Assembly (NCBI GenBank): GCA_031289285.1 | Contig: JAITPT010000264.1 | Coordinates: 1-7,113, forward strand | From: Puniceicoccales bacterium | GTDB lineage: Bacteria > Verrucomicrobiota > Verrucomicrobiia > Opitutales > UBA953 | Reading direction: 5' to 3' | DNA: 7,113 bases | Shown: positions 1 to 5,396 of the stretch, in pieces | Position numbering within the stretch: position 1 is the first letter of the stretch | Layout of the letters: each line of letters starts with the position of its first letter | Notes under the pieces: model-generated | Database searches by the model: none | What the model was told of the DNA's origin: nothing | The model's input: the letters and a program-made list of their open reading frames with translations, nothing else | Program-made: the position numbers and the translations under genes

Positions 1-100
1 CGATAAGTGGTAGTGGTGTGCGGACACAGATATGGTGCGTCGCAGAAAAGAATAAGTTGAAAAGTTATTTCCGCGCCAAACCTCCTATGCCATGTCAAAG

Positions 101-124
101 AAAAATTAGACTGTCTAAAAAATG
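101..124. repeat. Solitary copy of the A-flanked TTAGACTGTCTAA dyad
   Basis: The 13-bp sequence TTAGACTGTCTAA at 106-118 is a perfect dyad (TTAGAC/GTCTAA) around one central base. It is flanked by A-runs on both sides and followed by ATG. The same arrangement occurs twice upstream of the transposase gene (6724-6736 and 6865-6877), differing only in A-run length. Outside this core the flanks differ, so this is a solitary copy without the transposase module. A one-base spacer is too small for a hairpin loop of the full dyad, so a protein-binding or recombination site is more likely than an RNA structure. Confidence 0.7.
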
Positions 125-130
125 CAGGAA

Positions 131-168
131 GCAATAAAGTGCCAGCCATTTTTTTCATTTGACTCGCA
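131..168 (-). repeat. Partial inverted copy of the ~235-bp interspersed repeat
   Basis: Read on the minus strand, positions 164-141 match the most conserved core of the repeats at 4826-5063 and 5153-5383. Against the second copy the match is 22 of 24 bases, including 14 uninterrupted bases (143-156, CAGCCATTTTTTTC). Weaker similarity extends to about 131 (AATAAA-like) and 168. The left hairpin arm present in the other copies is not recognisable, so this is a fragment or a strongly decayed member. Confidence 0.55.
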
Positions 169-222
169 ATTTCCGGTTCGACACGGGCTGACCGCGCACC
201 GCACTCCAAAAGAGCACTGCCC

Positions 223-249
223 TCCGTCCAGTCCGTCCACTCCATCCAC
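223..249. repeat. Three tandem copies of a 9-bp unit (TCCRTCCAS)
   Basis: TCCGTCCAG, TCCGTCCAC and TCCATCCAC follow one another without gaps and differ at only two positions of the unit. The array ends 8 bp before the mutY stop codon complement (258-260), so it lies in the 3' untranslated region of the mutY transcript. It is a short minisatellite-like array that could vary in copy number by slippage. No function can be read from it. Confidence 0.7.
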
Positions 250-257
250 CCCGCACA

Positions 258-1442
258 TCAGTCTGCGGTGCGCAGCAACTCGCTAATCCACTTGCGGTGC
301 GGGCCGGAAAGCGTGAGCGCGGGTAACTCCGATAAGGGTGCCCAAAAAAGATTTTTTGCGGCTAAGGCGTCCGCATCGGCGAATGTTTCCGCTACGGGGG
401 CGACGGCAGGGGTGCCAATGGGAACGACGGCAGGGGCGACGATGGTTTCAGTGATTTGTTGGTTGGAAATGGCGCGGTGTTTGAGCGCGAGCACCTTGGC
501 GGTGCGCAGGGCGGCGGGCGTGAGCAAGGTGGCAGCGTCGGGCAATTCGCACAGACCGGAAAGACGTTTCGCGCCGCCCGCGTGACGTTGCAGCAAGAGT
601 GAGCCGTCGCGCACAAGCCAGAGGCGAGTCGTGGCGATTTTTGCAATGCGGCGCGGGAGAAAATGCGGGTATTCCTCCGGCGCGGCGCGTTTCACGGCGG
701 CACAAAAATCCGCGACTGGACAAATGACACAGCAAGGCGATTGCGGACGACAGACCAACGCGCCCAACTCCATCATCGCTTGATTGTGCCCGCCCGGGTC
801 GAGGGGCGAGAGAAGACGCTGCGCCGCGTCGGCGAAAAACTTGGCGGCGGCACCGTTGTCCTTGAAAACCTGCGCTTCCGCCATCAGCCGCGCCAGCACA
901 CGGGCGACGTTGCCGTCAACGACGGCGACGCATTCCCCGCAAGCAATGCTCGCGATGGCGGCGGCGGTGTAGGGGCCGACGCCGGGCAGAGTGCGCCAAG
1001 CGGCGGCGGTGCGCGGCAGCTCCGGCATCGCGGCGACTTGCCCCGCGAGTTTGCGTAGGTTGCGAGCGCGGTTGTAGTAGCCGAGACCTTCCCATTCGCG
1101 GACGACCTCGCCTTCGCTGGCGGCGGCGAGCGCGGCGAAGTCAGGCCAGCGGCGCAGCCAGCGTTCAAAATAGGGGAGTGCCGTCCCGACCTGCGTTTGC
1201 TGAAGCATGAACTCGGAGACCACGGTTTTGTAGAGCGAGGGCGAGTCGCGCCAAGGCATCGGGCGGCGCATCTGCGCAAACCAGCCCAGAAGCGCGTCGC
1301 GAAACGCGCCAGAGGCAGCGAAGAGAGCGGAGGCGGCAGCGGTGGCGGCGCAGTCGGCGTTGCCGGCTGCGTTGCTGGCAGAGAGCCGCCGCGACTCCGT
1401 TGAAGACGGCACCCGCGCCTTAGGCGGGCTGCCCGATTTCAT
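258..1442 (-). CDS. mutY: A/G-specific adenine DNA glycosylase MutY
   Basis: Removes adenine mispaired with 8-oxoguanine or guanine in base excision repair. Numbered from the ATG at 1442 (394 aa), the protein has the PMPWR motif near 61-65, catalytic Glu77 in SEFMLQQTQV, a helix-hairpin-helix LPGVGPYTAAAI near 152-163, catalytic Asp176 in VVDGNVARVLAR, and a 4Fe-4S loop with Cys231, 238, 241 and 247 in the family spacing (C-x6-C-x2-C-x5-C). A NUDIX-like 8-oxoG recognition domain fills the rest. The ATG at 1442 has GAGG seven bases upstream and overlaps the end of pfp by 23 nt. A GTG at 1412, just after the pfp stop, is an alternative (384 aa). The frame stays open further upstream, but only as an antisense-free shadow inside pfp. 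Both starts leave an Ala-rich N-terminal extension compared with E. coli MutY. The usual FSH loop reads ISN here. Family call is secure; start is not. Confidence 0.93.
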   Translation of the reverse strand: MKSGSPPKARVPSSTESRRLSASNAAGNADCAATAAASALFAASGAFRDALLGWFAQMRRPMPWRDSPSLYKTVVSEFMLQQTQVGTALPYFERWLRRWPDFAALAAASEGEVVREWEGLGYYNRARNLRKLAGQVAAMPELPRTAAAWRTLPGVGPYTAAAIASIACGECVAVVDGNVARVLARLMAEAQVFKDNGAAAKFFADAAQRLLSPLDPGGHNQAMMELGALVCRPQSPCCVICPVADFCAAVKRAAPEEYPHFLPRRIAKIATTRLWLVRDGSLLLQRHAGGAKRLSGLCELPDAATLLTPAALRTAKVLALKHRAISNQQITETIVAPAVVPIGTPAVAPVAETFADADALAAKNLFWAPLSELPALTLSGPHRKWISELLRTAD

Positions 1443-2622
1443 TGAGAAGCCTCGCGAACCACTCCGTTGAAACGTCAAAGGGTTTGCCGCCTTTGATGCG
1501 CTCAAACTCGATGGCACGCAGACGCCCGCCATTGTCCTCGTCGTGGCCGATGACGCCGCTCTCGCCTTTGAGGGCACTCTCGACCGCCAAATCCACGCAG
1601 CTCTTGATGAGCGCGAGGTCGCTGTCGCAAGAGGCAGCGGCGCGGGCAAAATAGCCGCTCTTTTGGACGAGCGTTTTCTCTGCACCAAGCGCGGCGGCAA
1701 GCCGTTCGCCAAACCATTTTCCGGTGTTCACGGCGTCAATCTTCGCGTGCCCAAAGGCGTCGCGGGGCACCGTCTCGCCGCGCGTTTCCATCTCTTTCAC
1801 GATGTCGGCGAGGCCTGCGCCTTCGCTGACAAAAATGTTGACACAGTCGTTTTTGTCTATGAGGGCGCGGAGGCGTTGGGCCTCGGCGGCGAGGTCGAGG
1901 GCCATCTCTGGCACATAGACGGCGTGGATGTCGTATTGGTCGGTGCCGTCGCCGATTTCGTCGAGCAGCCCTTTTGTGCGCAGGAGGCGGCGGTATTCGG
2001 CGGCAGTCGCGGCGGTGAGCCAGCCGCAGTTGCGCCCCATGACTTCGTGGACAATCAACATGCGCGGGTTCGCGCTGTGTTCGCCGACGACGTTGGCAAA
2101 ATATTTCGCGCCCTCAATGGCGGCAGTCCACGCGCCGAGACTCTGGCGGATGGGATACACGTCGTTGTCAACCGTCTTGGGGAGGCCGATGACACTCAGC
2201 GAGTAGCCGTTCTTTTTGAGAAAGGCCGCGAGGTCGGCAGCGGCGGTGTTGGTGTCGTCGCCGCCGATAGTGTGCAGCACCTGCACACCGTCTTTGACGA
2301 GCTGGTCGGCAGCGACCTTCTGCGGGTCTTCGCCGTCTTTGACGAGACCGCGTTTCAGGCAGTCTTTCACGTTGGTAAGTTTGACGCGGCTGTTGCCGAT
2401 GGGGCTGCCGCCGAGCTTGTGCAGCAGCGACGCTTTGGCGCGGATTTCCGGCGTGACCTTCACGCTATCGCCCAAGAGCAGCCCTTTGTAGCCGCTCTTG
2501 TAACAGAGGATTTCCACTTCGGGCGCGATTTCGCTGTAACGCTCGATGAGGCCGCCGACGGCGGAGGAAAGACAAGGGGCGAGACCGCCCGCAGTAAGTA
2601 TTGCGACTTTGTTGAGTGCCAT
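1420..2622 (-). CDS. pfp: Pyrophosphate-dependent 6-phosphofructokinase
   Basis: Catalyses reversible phosphoryl transfer between PPi and fructose 6-phosphate in glycolysis/gluconeogenesis in the cytoplasm. The 400-aa protein carries GGDDTNT at 120-126, where the second Asp replaces the Gly of ATP-type enzymes (GGDGS) and marks PPi use. PKTVDND at 148-154 has the Lys typical of PPi enzymes and the catalytic Asp region. MGRNCGW at 195-201 and SGYFARAA near 322-329 form the sugar-phosphate site. Length suits the compact ~400-residue PPi-PFK group rather than the ~550-residue long forms. The start is the ATG at 2620-2622. No good Shine-Dalgarno lies upstream. mutY follows on the same strand and overlaps the 3' end, suggesting a two-gene transcript. 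The 142-bp upstream region is shared with divergent relB and contains a G10 tract 47-56 nt before the start codon. Substrate choice is inferred from residues only. Confidence 0.92.
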   Translation of the reverse strand: MALNKVAILTAGGLAPCLSSAVGGLIERYSEIAPEVEILCYKSGYKGLLLGDSVKVTPEIRAKASLLHKLGGSPIGNSRVKLTNVKDCLKRGLVKDGEDPQKVAADQLVKDGVQVLHTIGGDDTNTAAADLAAFLKKNGYSLSVIGLPKTVDNDVYPIRQSLGAWTAAIEGAKYFANVVGEHSANPRMLIVHEVMGRNCGWLTAATAAEYRRLLRTKGLLDEIGDGTDQYDIHAVYVPEMALDLAAEAQRLRALIDKNDCVNIFVSEGAGLADIVKEMETRGETVPRDAFGHAKIDAVNTGKWFGERLAAALGAEKTLVQKSGYFARAAASCDSDLALIKSCVDLAVESALKGESGVIGHDEDNGGRLRAIEFERIKGGKPFDVSTEWFARLLNEIGQPA

Positions 2623-2764
2623 AACGGGTCGGGCGATTTAACGACACGGCGCGATTTTGCAAGATATTCCCCCCCCCCTGTCCCGCGCCCGCCCGATGAA
2701 GAGACGGGCTTGGCGGCGTAAAAAAAGTATTTACACAGCGAGCCGTTTTGAGCACTTTCGAAGC
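2623..2764. promoter_or_regulatory. Divergent intergenic region between pfp and relB
   Basis: This 142-bp gap must carry the promoters of pfp (minus) and the toxin-antitoxin pair (plus). It contains the C10 tract at 2669-2678, an inverted repeat GCCCG/CGGGC (2691-2695 and 2705-2709, 9-nt loop) and an AT-rich stretch (2720-2736). I could not find a convincing -35/-10 pair for either direction, and no obvious RelB operator palindrome next to the relB start. The promoter role is inferred from gene orientation. Confidence 0.5.
2669..2678. repeat. C10 homopolymer tract (G10 on the pfp strand)
   Basis: Ten consecutive C residues lie between divergent genes, 47-56 nt upstream of the pfp start codon and 87-96 nt upstream of the relB ATG. 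Tracts of this length are prone to slipped-strand mispairing in bacteria. Here a length change would alter promoter spacing rather than a reading frame. A tract this long is also prone to sequencing error, so its exact length is uncertain. Confidence 0.8.
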
Positions 2765-3067
2765 ATGGCAACCACACTACTAAGAACCCGCGTTGATGGC
2801 GGAAACATGCGCGAAGCTCGGCAAATCCTCGCCTCAATCGGGCTGAAGCCCTCCGATGCCGTGAACATGCTTTTCGCAAAAATAGTGGCGCACCGAGGAA
2901 TTCCATTCGCTGCACAAGAAGACGGCTACGCTTACGCCGCTCGCGAATACGGCGCGTCCCGCGACGATGTTGACGCAACCGCCGCTCGTGTGCGCCGCAA
3001 CATCACACGCGCCAAACGCGACGGAAAACTAACACCCATCAACAGCGCCGCCGACCTTCGCTCGTGA
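2765..3067 (+). CDS. RelB/DinJ-family antitoxin
   Basis: A 100-aa protein that probably binds and neutralises the toxin encoded next, and represses the pair's own promoter. The N-terminus MATTLLRTRVDGG begins the ribbon-helix-helix region. It is followed by the family pattern of a helix ending in LASIGLKPSDAVNMLFAKI and the tail motif GIPF (around residues 26-55), a hallmark of RelB/DinJ proteins. The basic C-terminal region (RVRRNITRAKRDGKL) would be the toxin-wrapping part. I chose the ATG at 2765 because homology starts exactly there. The frame is open 36 codons further upstream, but that stretch is low-complexity and crosses the C-rich region. The stop TGA (3065-3067) overlaps the toxin's GTG by 4 nt, implying translational coupling. 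Confidence 0.85.
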   Translation: MATTLLRTRVDGGNMREARQILASIGLKPSDAVNMLFAKIVAHRGIPFAAQEDGYAYAAREYGASRDDVDATAARVRRNITRAKRDGKLTPINSAADLRS

Positions 3068-3342
3068 AAAAACTTTCCGCCACACCGTCCTTCAAACGTT
3101 GTTTGAAAAAACTCGGCGACGACGCGCTGGAGGAGATTTTCACCGCGATGAATTTGGCGGCGGCGGTGTTCGGACAGCCACATCTGCACAGCGGGCGCGG
3201 AATCCGAGAAATCCTCCCCGACCTCTACGAGTGCCGCGCAGGACGCTCACTTCGCCTGATGTTCAGCCTCGACGACGACACTCTTATATTTGAATACGCA
3301 GGAAGCCACGAGCAGGTGCGAGCGTGGTGGAAAAAACGGTAA
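3064..3342 (+). CDS. RelE/YafQ-like toxin, putative mRNA interferase
   Basis: A 92-aa basic protein with the plan of the RelE/ParE superfamily, most like YafQ partners of DinJ antitoxins. PSFKRCLKKL (8-17) forms the first helix. A central GRGIREILPDLYECRAG segment (44-60) matches the 'G-x-R-E/L...YECR' core, LRLMFSLDDDTLIF (63-76) gives the paired beta strands, and the end, YAGSHEQVRAW, holds a His (81) placed like the YafQ catalytic His. Such toxins cleave ribosome-bound mRNA under stress. That activity is inferred from family resemblance. The start is a GTG that overlaps the antitoxin stop (GTGA), typical of a coupled antitoxin-first operon. A small GC hairpin just after the stop may end the transcript. 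No truncation or frameshift is visible, so the module looks intact. Confidence 0.8.
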   Translation: MKKLSATPSFKRCLKKLGDDALEEIFTAMNLAAAVFGQPHLHSGRGIREILPDLYECRAGRSLRLMFSLDDDTLIFEYAGSHEQVRAWWKKR

Positions 3343-3348
3343 GGCACT

Positions 3349-3367
3349 CGCCCCTGCGGGCGGTTTT
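3349..3367 (+). terminator. Possible short rho-independent terminator after the toxin gene
   Basis: Seven bases past the toxin stop, CGCCC (3349-3353) pairs with GGGCG (3358-3362) across a CTGC loop, followed by GTTTT. The stem is GC-rich but only 5 bp and the T-run is short. It could partly separate the toxin-antitoxin transcript from the downstream mrp gene, or merely attenuate read-through. Confidence 0.4.
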
Positions 3368-3409
3368 CGCATTGAGAAAAGTGCCCTGCCCCGCAACCTC
3401 CGGCGCATT

Positions 3410-4480
3410 GTGGACACTGACTCTATTCTCAATGCGCTGCGCCAAGTCAAATATCCCGGCTTCAGCCGCGACATCGTCTCTTTCGGCCTCGTCAAAAAGA
3501 CCGAGGTGCGCGGCGAGGCGGCAGTCGTCGCGCTCGCCGTCGCCGCCTCCGCGCCCGAAGTGCCGGAACGCATCCGCGCCGAAGTCGAGGCCGCGCTGCT
3601 CGCCGCAGGTTTCGCCCGCGCCGAGGTTAGCGTGGCCGTCTCCGCACCACCGCCGCCGCCCAACGCGCCCGCCGCCGCTGTCGCCGCGCCAAAACCGGAG
3701 CCTGTGGCAGGAGTGCGCCGCGTCATCGCAATCGCCAGCGGCAAAGGCGGCGTCGGCAAATCCACATTTTCTGTGAACATCGCCTGCGCGCTCGCACAGC
3801 TGCGCGGGCCGGACGGGGAGCCGCTGCGCGTCGGCTTGCTCGACTGCGACATCCACGGGCCGTCCATCCCGCTGATGATGGGGCTTTCGGGGCAACCAGA
3901 AATCGCAGGCGAGATGTTCACGCCGCCCCAAAACCACGGCGTAAAAGTCATGTCGCTGGGGTTTTTCATTGACGAGGATTCGCCGGTGATTTGGCGCGGG
4001 CCGATGATTATGAAAATCATCCGGCAGTTTGCGACGCAGGTCGCTTGGGGCGGGTTGGATGTGCTCGTAGTGGATTTGCCGCCGGGCACTGGCGACGCGC
4101 CCCTGTCGCTGGCGCAAACCGTCGCGCTCGATGGCGCGGTGATAGTCACCACACCACAGGCGGCGGCGGCAAGCGTGGCACGGCGCGGCGCGGCGATGTT
4201 TCCGCGAATGGAAATCCCGCTGCTGGGCGTGGCGGAAAACATGAGTTGGCTCGCCATGCCCGACGGCGGGCGACAGGAGATTTTCGGCGGCGGCGGCGGC
4301 AAGGCGGCGGCGGAGGCACTCGGCACGGAGTTTCTGGGACAAGTGCCGCTCGACCCGAACATCCGCGAAGGCGGCGACGCTGGCGCGCCTGTGGTCGTCA
4401 CTCAACCCGCATCGGAGTCGGGCGCGGCGTTCATTACCATCGCATCGCGCATCCTCGAAAAAATCCTTGCGTCAGCGTGA
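3410..4480 (+). CDS. mrp: Mrp/ApbC (NBP35-like) P-loop ATPase, iron-sulfur cluster carrier type
   Basis: A 356-aa cytoplasmic ATPase of the family that binds and delivers Fe-S clusters to target proteins. Numbered from the GTG at 3410: an N-terminal MIP18/DUF59-like domain (about 3-75, ILNALRQVKYPG...DIVSFG), a Pro/Ala-rich linker (about 76-102), the deviant Walker A GKGGVGKST (111-119), the switch segment DCDIHGPSIP (145-154), RGPMIMK (196-202), Walker B VDLPPGTGD (221-229), and ENMSW (276-280) with a downstream IFGGGGG (291-297). In ApbC-type members ENMS is followed by a CPxCG cluster-binding pair. Here the place reads AMPDGG, with no Cys. I chose GTG 3410 because family homology starts there. 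The frame is open upstream to a TTG at 3290 inside the toxin gene, but that part is unlike the family. No clear Shine-Dalgarno is present. It lies 67 nt after the toxin and is read in the same direction. Confidence 0.9.
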   Translation: MDTDSILNALRQVKYPGFSRDIVSFGLVKKTEVRGEAAVVALAVAASAPEVPERIRAEVEAALLAAGFARAEVSVAVSAPPPPPNAPAAAVAAPKPEPVAGVRRVIAIASGKGGVGKSTFSVNIACALAQLRGPDGEPLRVGLLDCDIHGPSIPLMMGLSGQPEIAGEMFTPPQNHGVKVMSLGFFIDEDSPVIWRGPMIMKIIRQFATQVAWGGLDVLVVDLPPGTGDAPLSLAQTVALDGAVIVTTPQAAAASVARRGAAMFPRMEIPLLGVAENMSWLAMPDGGRQEIFGGGGGKAAAEALGTEFLGQVPLDPNIREGGDAGAPVVVTQPASESGAAFITIASRILEKILASA

Positions 4481-4549
4481 GACAGGCGTTTGCTCGCGGG
4501 CACTGAATTGGTGGTGCTTCTCGCAACCACGCCGCCAAACTTTCAAAAA

Positions 4550-4774
4550 ATGTGTTTTACCTACATTGACACGGACGGCGCGATGCCGTCACTTCAAGAA
4601 CGCTCACTCGTCTTTCGGGAGTTTCGGGCGGAGTGTGAAGAGATTGACCGCCACAAATGGCTGGAGTCTGAAAAGGCCGGCTACGACATCGGCATGGACC
4701 GCGCTCGGACGGATTGGGTCGTCAACCACAGCGAACAATGGCGCGCCGGAAGACGAAAAAAAATCAAAGGTTAA
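4550..4774 (+). CDS. Small conserved-looking hypothetical protein
   Basis: From the ATG at 4550 this would be a 74-aa soluble protein with no signal peptide or membrane segment. It has an N-terminal part with acidic and basic helices (RSLVFREFRAECEEIDRHKW) followed by a distinctive block SEKAGYDIGMDRARTDWVVN and HSEQW, ending in a Lys/Arg-rich tail. I recall the E-K-A-G-x-D-x-G...D-W...H...W pattern from short bacterial proteins and protein C-termini, but cannot attach a function. An ATG at 4583 (63 aa, starting MPSLQERS) is an equally plausible start. Neither has a clear Shine-Dalgarno. It follows mrp by 69 nt on the same strand and could be co-transcribed. An A8 run near the 3' end (4756-4763) could slip. 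Confidence 0.6.
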   Translation: MCFTYIDTDGAMPSLQERSLVFREFRAECEEIDRHKWLESEKAGYDIGMDRARTDWVVNHSEQWRAGRRKKIKG

Positions 4775-4825
4775 GAGCAAGCAGATGGGTGGCGGTAGCA
4801 AACGGTTTTCAAGGAGGGGGCTTGC

Positions 4826-5063
4826 TTCAAGTGGCGCGATGGTGCCACAGCCCCGTGCCAAGCGTGTAGCCCTGCTGTGTGCGGAGCCGAGAGTCTAACA
4901 ATACAAGCCATTTTGAAGTCAAGTGAAAAAAATGGCTGCCTTTTTTATTTAAGCGCGACAAATAGGCCAAATATCTGCTGCGTTGTAAGTGCTTGGTTTT
5001 CTGCATATTCGCGAAGCATATCCAGACTTTCTCCGAAAAATTGCCAGAATTATTAACCAGACT
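4826..5063. repeat. ~235-bp interspersed repeat, copy A
   Basis: Aligns along its whole length with 5153-5383 in the same orientation, with small indels and roughly four-fifths identity by eye in the right three quarters. Blocks identical in both copies include GAAAAAAATGGCTGCC (4925-4940), CGTTGTAAGTGC, TTGCCAGAAT and ATTAACCAGACT at the right end. It starts with a GTGGC/GCCAC hairpin (4831-4835 and 4844-4848). A fragment of the core recurs inverted at 131-168. The repeat ends abruptly at both sides, as expected of a duplicated or mobile unit rather than of a gene family. Confidence 0.8.
4906..4946 (+). terminator. Hairpin plus T-run inside repeat copy A (terminator-like)
   Basis: AGCCATTTT (4906-4914) is perfectly complementary to AAAATGGCT (4929-4937), with a 14-nt loop, and is followed after GCC by T6 (4941-4946). 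That resembles a rho-independent terminator read on the plus strand, about 130 nt after the stop of the small gene at 4550-4774. The stem is AT-rich and the three-base gap before the Ts is unusual, so termination is only one possible role. Confidence 0.35.
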
Positions 5064-5152
5064 TGAGAGCCAATAGCCAGTGCAACGGGAGGAAAAAATG
5101 CAAGGGGAATGTTTTGGATTCGTAAGGTAAAGGAAAAAAGGTTCCTCGCTAT

Positions 5153-5383
5153 TTTGAGTGGGAGCACTGGTGCCGCAGCCCCGCACTATAATCCCGCTGT
5201 GTGCCGAGCGAGAGTCTGACGAACACAAGTTATTTTGAAGTCAAACGAAAAAAATGGCTGCCTTTTATTCAAATGCGGCAAATGGCCAAAATGTCTGCGG
5301 CGTTGTAAGTGCATGACTTTCCGCGTGTTCGTGAAGCAAATCCGGACTCCCTCCGAAAAGTTGCCAGAATAATTAACCAGACT
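5153..5383. repeat. ~235-bp interspersed repeat, copy B
   Basis: Second, diverged copy of the unit at 4826-5063, in direct orientation and separated from it by about 89 bp. The hairpin equivalent is AGTTATTTT (5228-5236) against AAAATGGCT (5251-5259). The two C-to-T changes in the left arm still allow pairing as G-U in plus-strand RNA. The left end (TTTGAGTGGGAG, 5153-5164) has an exact inverted match at 5503-5514 and a looser one at 5592-5610. The right end carries AATTAACCAGACTAATT, faintly similar on the other strand to the TTAGACTGTCTAA dyad. Confidence 0.8.
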
Positions 5384-5396
5384 AATTCCTTTTGCC

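Larger units (their letters stand above)
1..257. other. Intergenic region at left edge, repeat-bearing, no supported gene
   Basis: I see no convincing gene here. One plus-strand frame is open from the window edge to a TAA at 135-137 (44 codons), but it runs straight through the dyad at 106-118, is rich in Lys/Arg and resembles no family I know. The stretch is more AT-rich than the flanking genes. It holds three repeat elements listed separately: the TTAGACTGTCTAA dyad, a partial inverted copy of the ~235-bp repeat, and a 9-bp tandem repeat just past the mutY stop. No clear rho-independent terminator for mutY is visible. Confidence 0.5.

Noticed and set aside
3..137. 44-codon plus-strand frame open from the left edge
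   Set aside because: It crosses the dyad and A-runs, is Lys/Arg-rich and shows no gene-like codon pattern. It could be the tail of a real gene, but nothing supports that.
1443..1712. Upstream extension of the mutY frame to an ATG at 1712
   Set aside because: The extra 90 codons lie inside pfp in another frame, are low-complexity, and precede the normal MutY start region. Overlap of this size is unlikely.
1543..2721. 392-codon plus-strand open frame opposite pfp
   Set aside because: It is antisense to a clearly recognised enzyme in GC-rich DNA, where long shadow frames are common. Its translation (Val/Ala/Asp-rich, no motif) resembles no family.
3247..4401. 384- and 373-codon minus-strand open frames opposite mrp
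   Set aside because: Both are shadows of the mrp coding strand. Their translations are Ala/Pro/Ser/Arg-rich with no recognisable domain.
4827..5228. 133-codon minus-strand open frame across repeat copy A
   Set aside because: It starts and ends in repeat or spacer sequence, has no recognisable motif, and is not kept in frame in copy B.
4826..5383. Possible CRISPR array
   Set aside because: There are only two units of ~235 bp, diverged along their length, without unique spacers of regular size or any cas gene.
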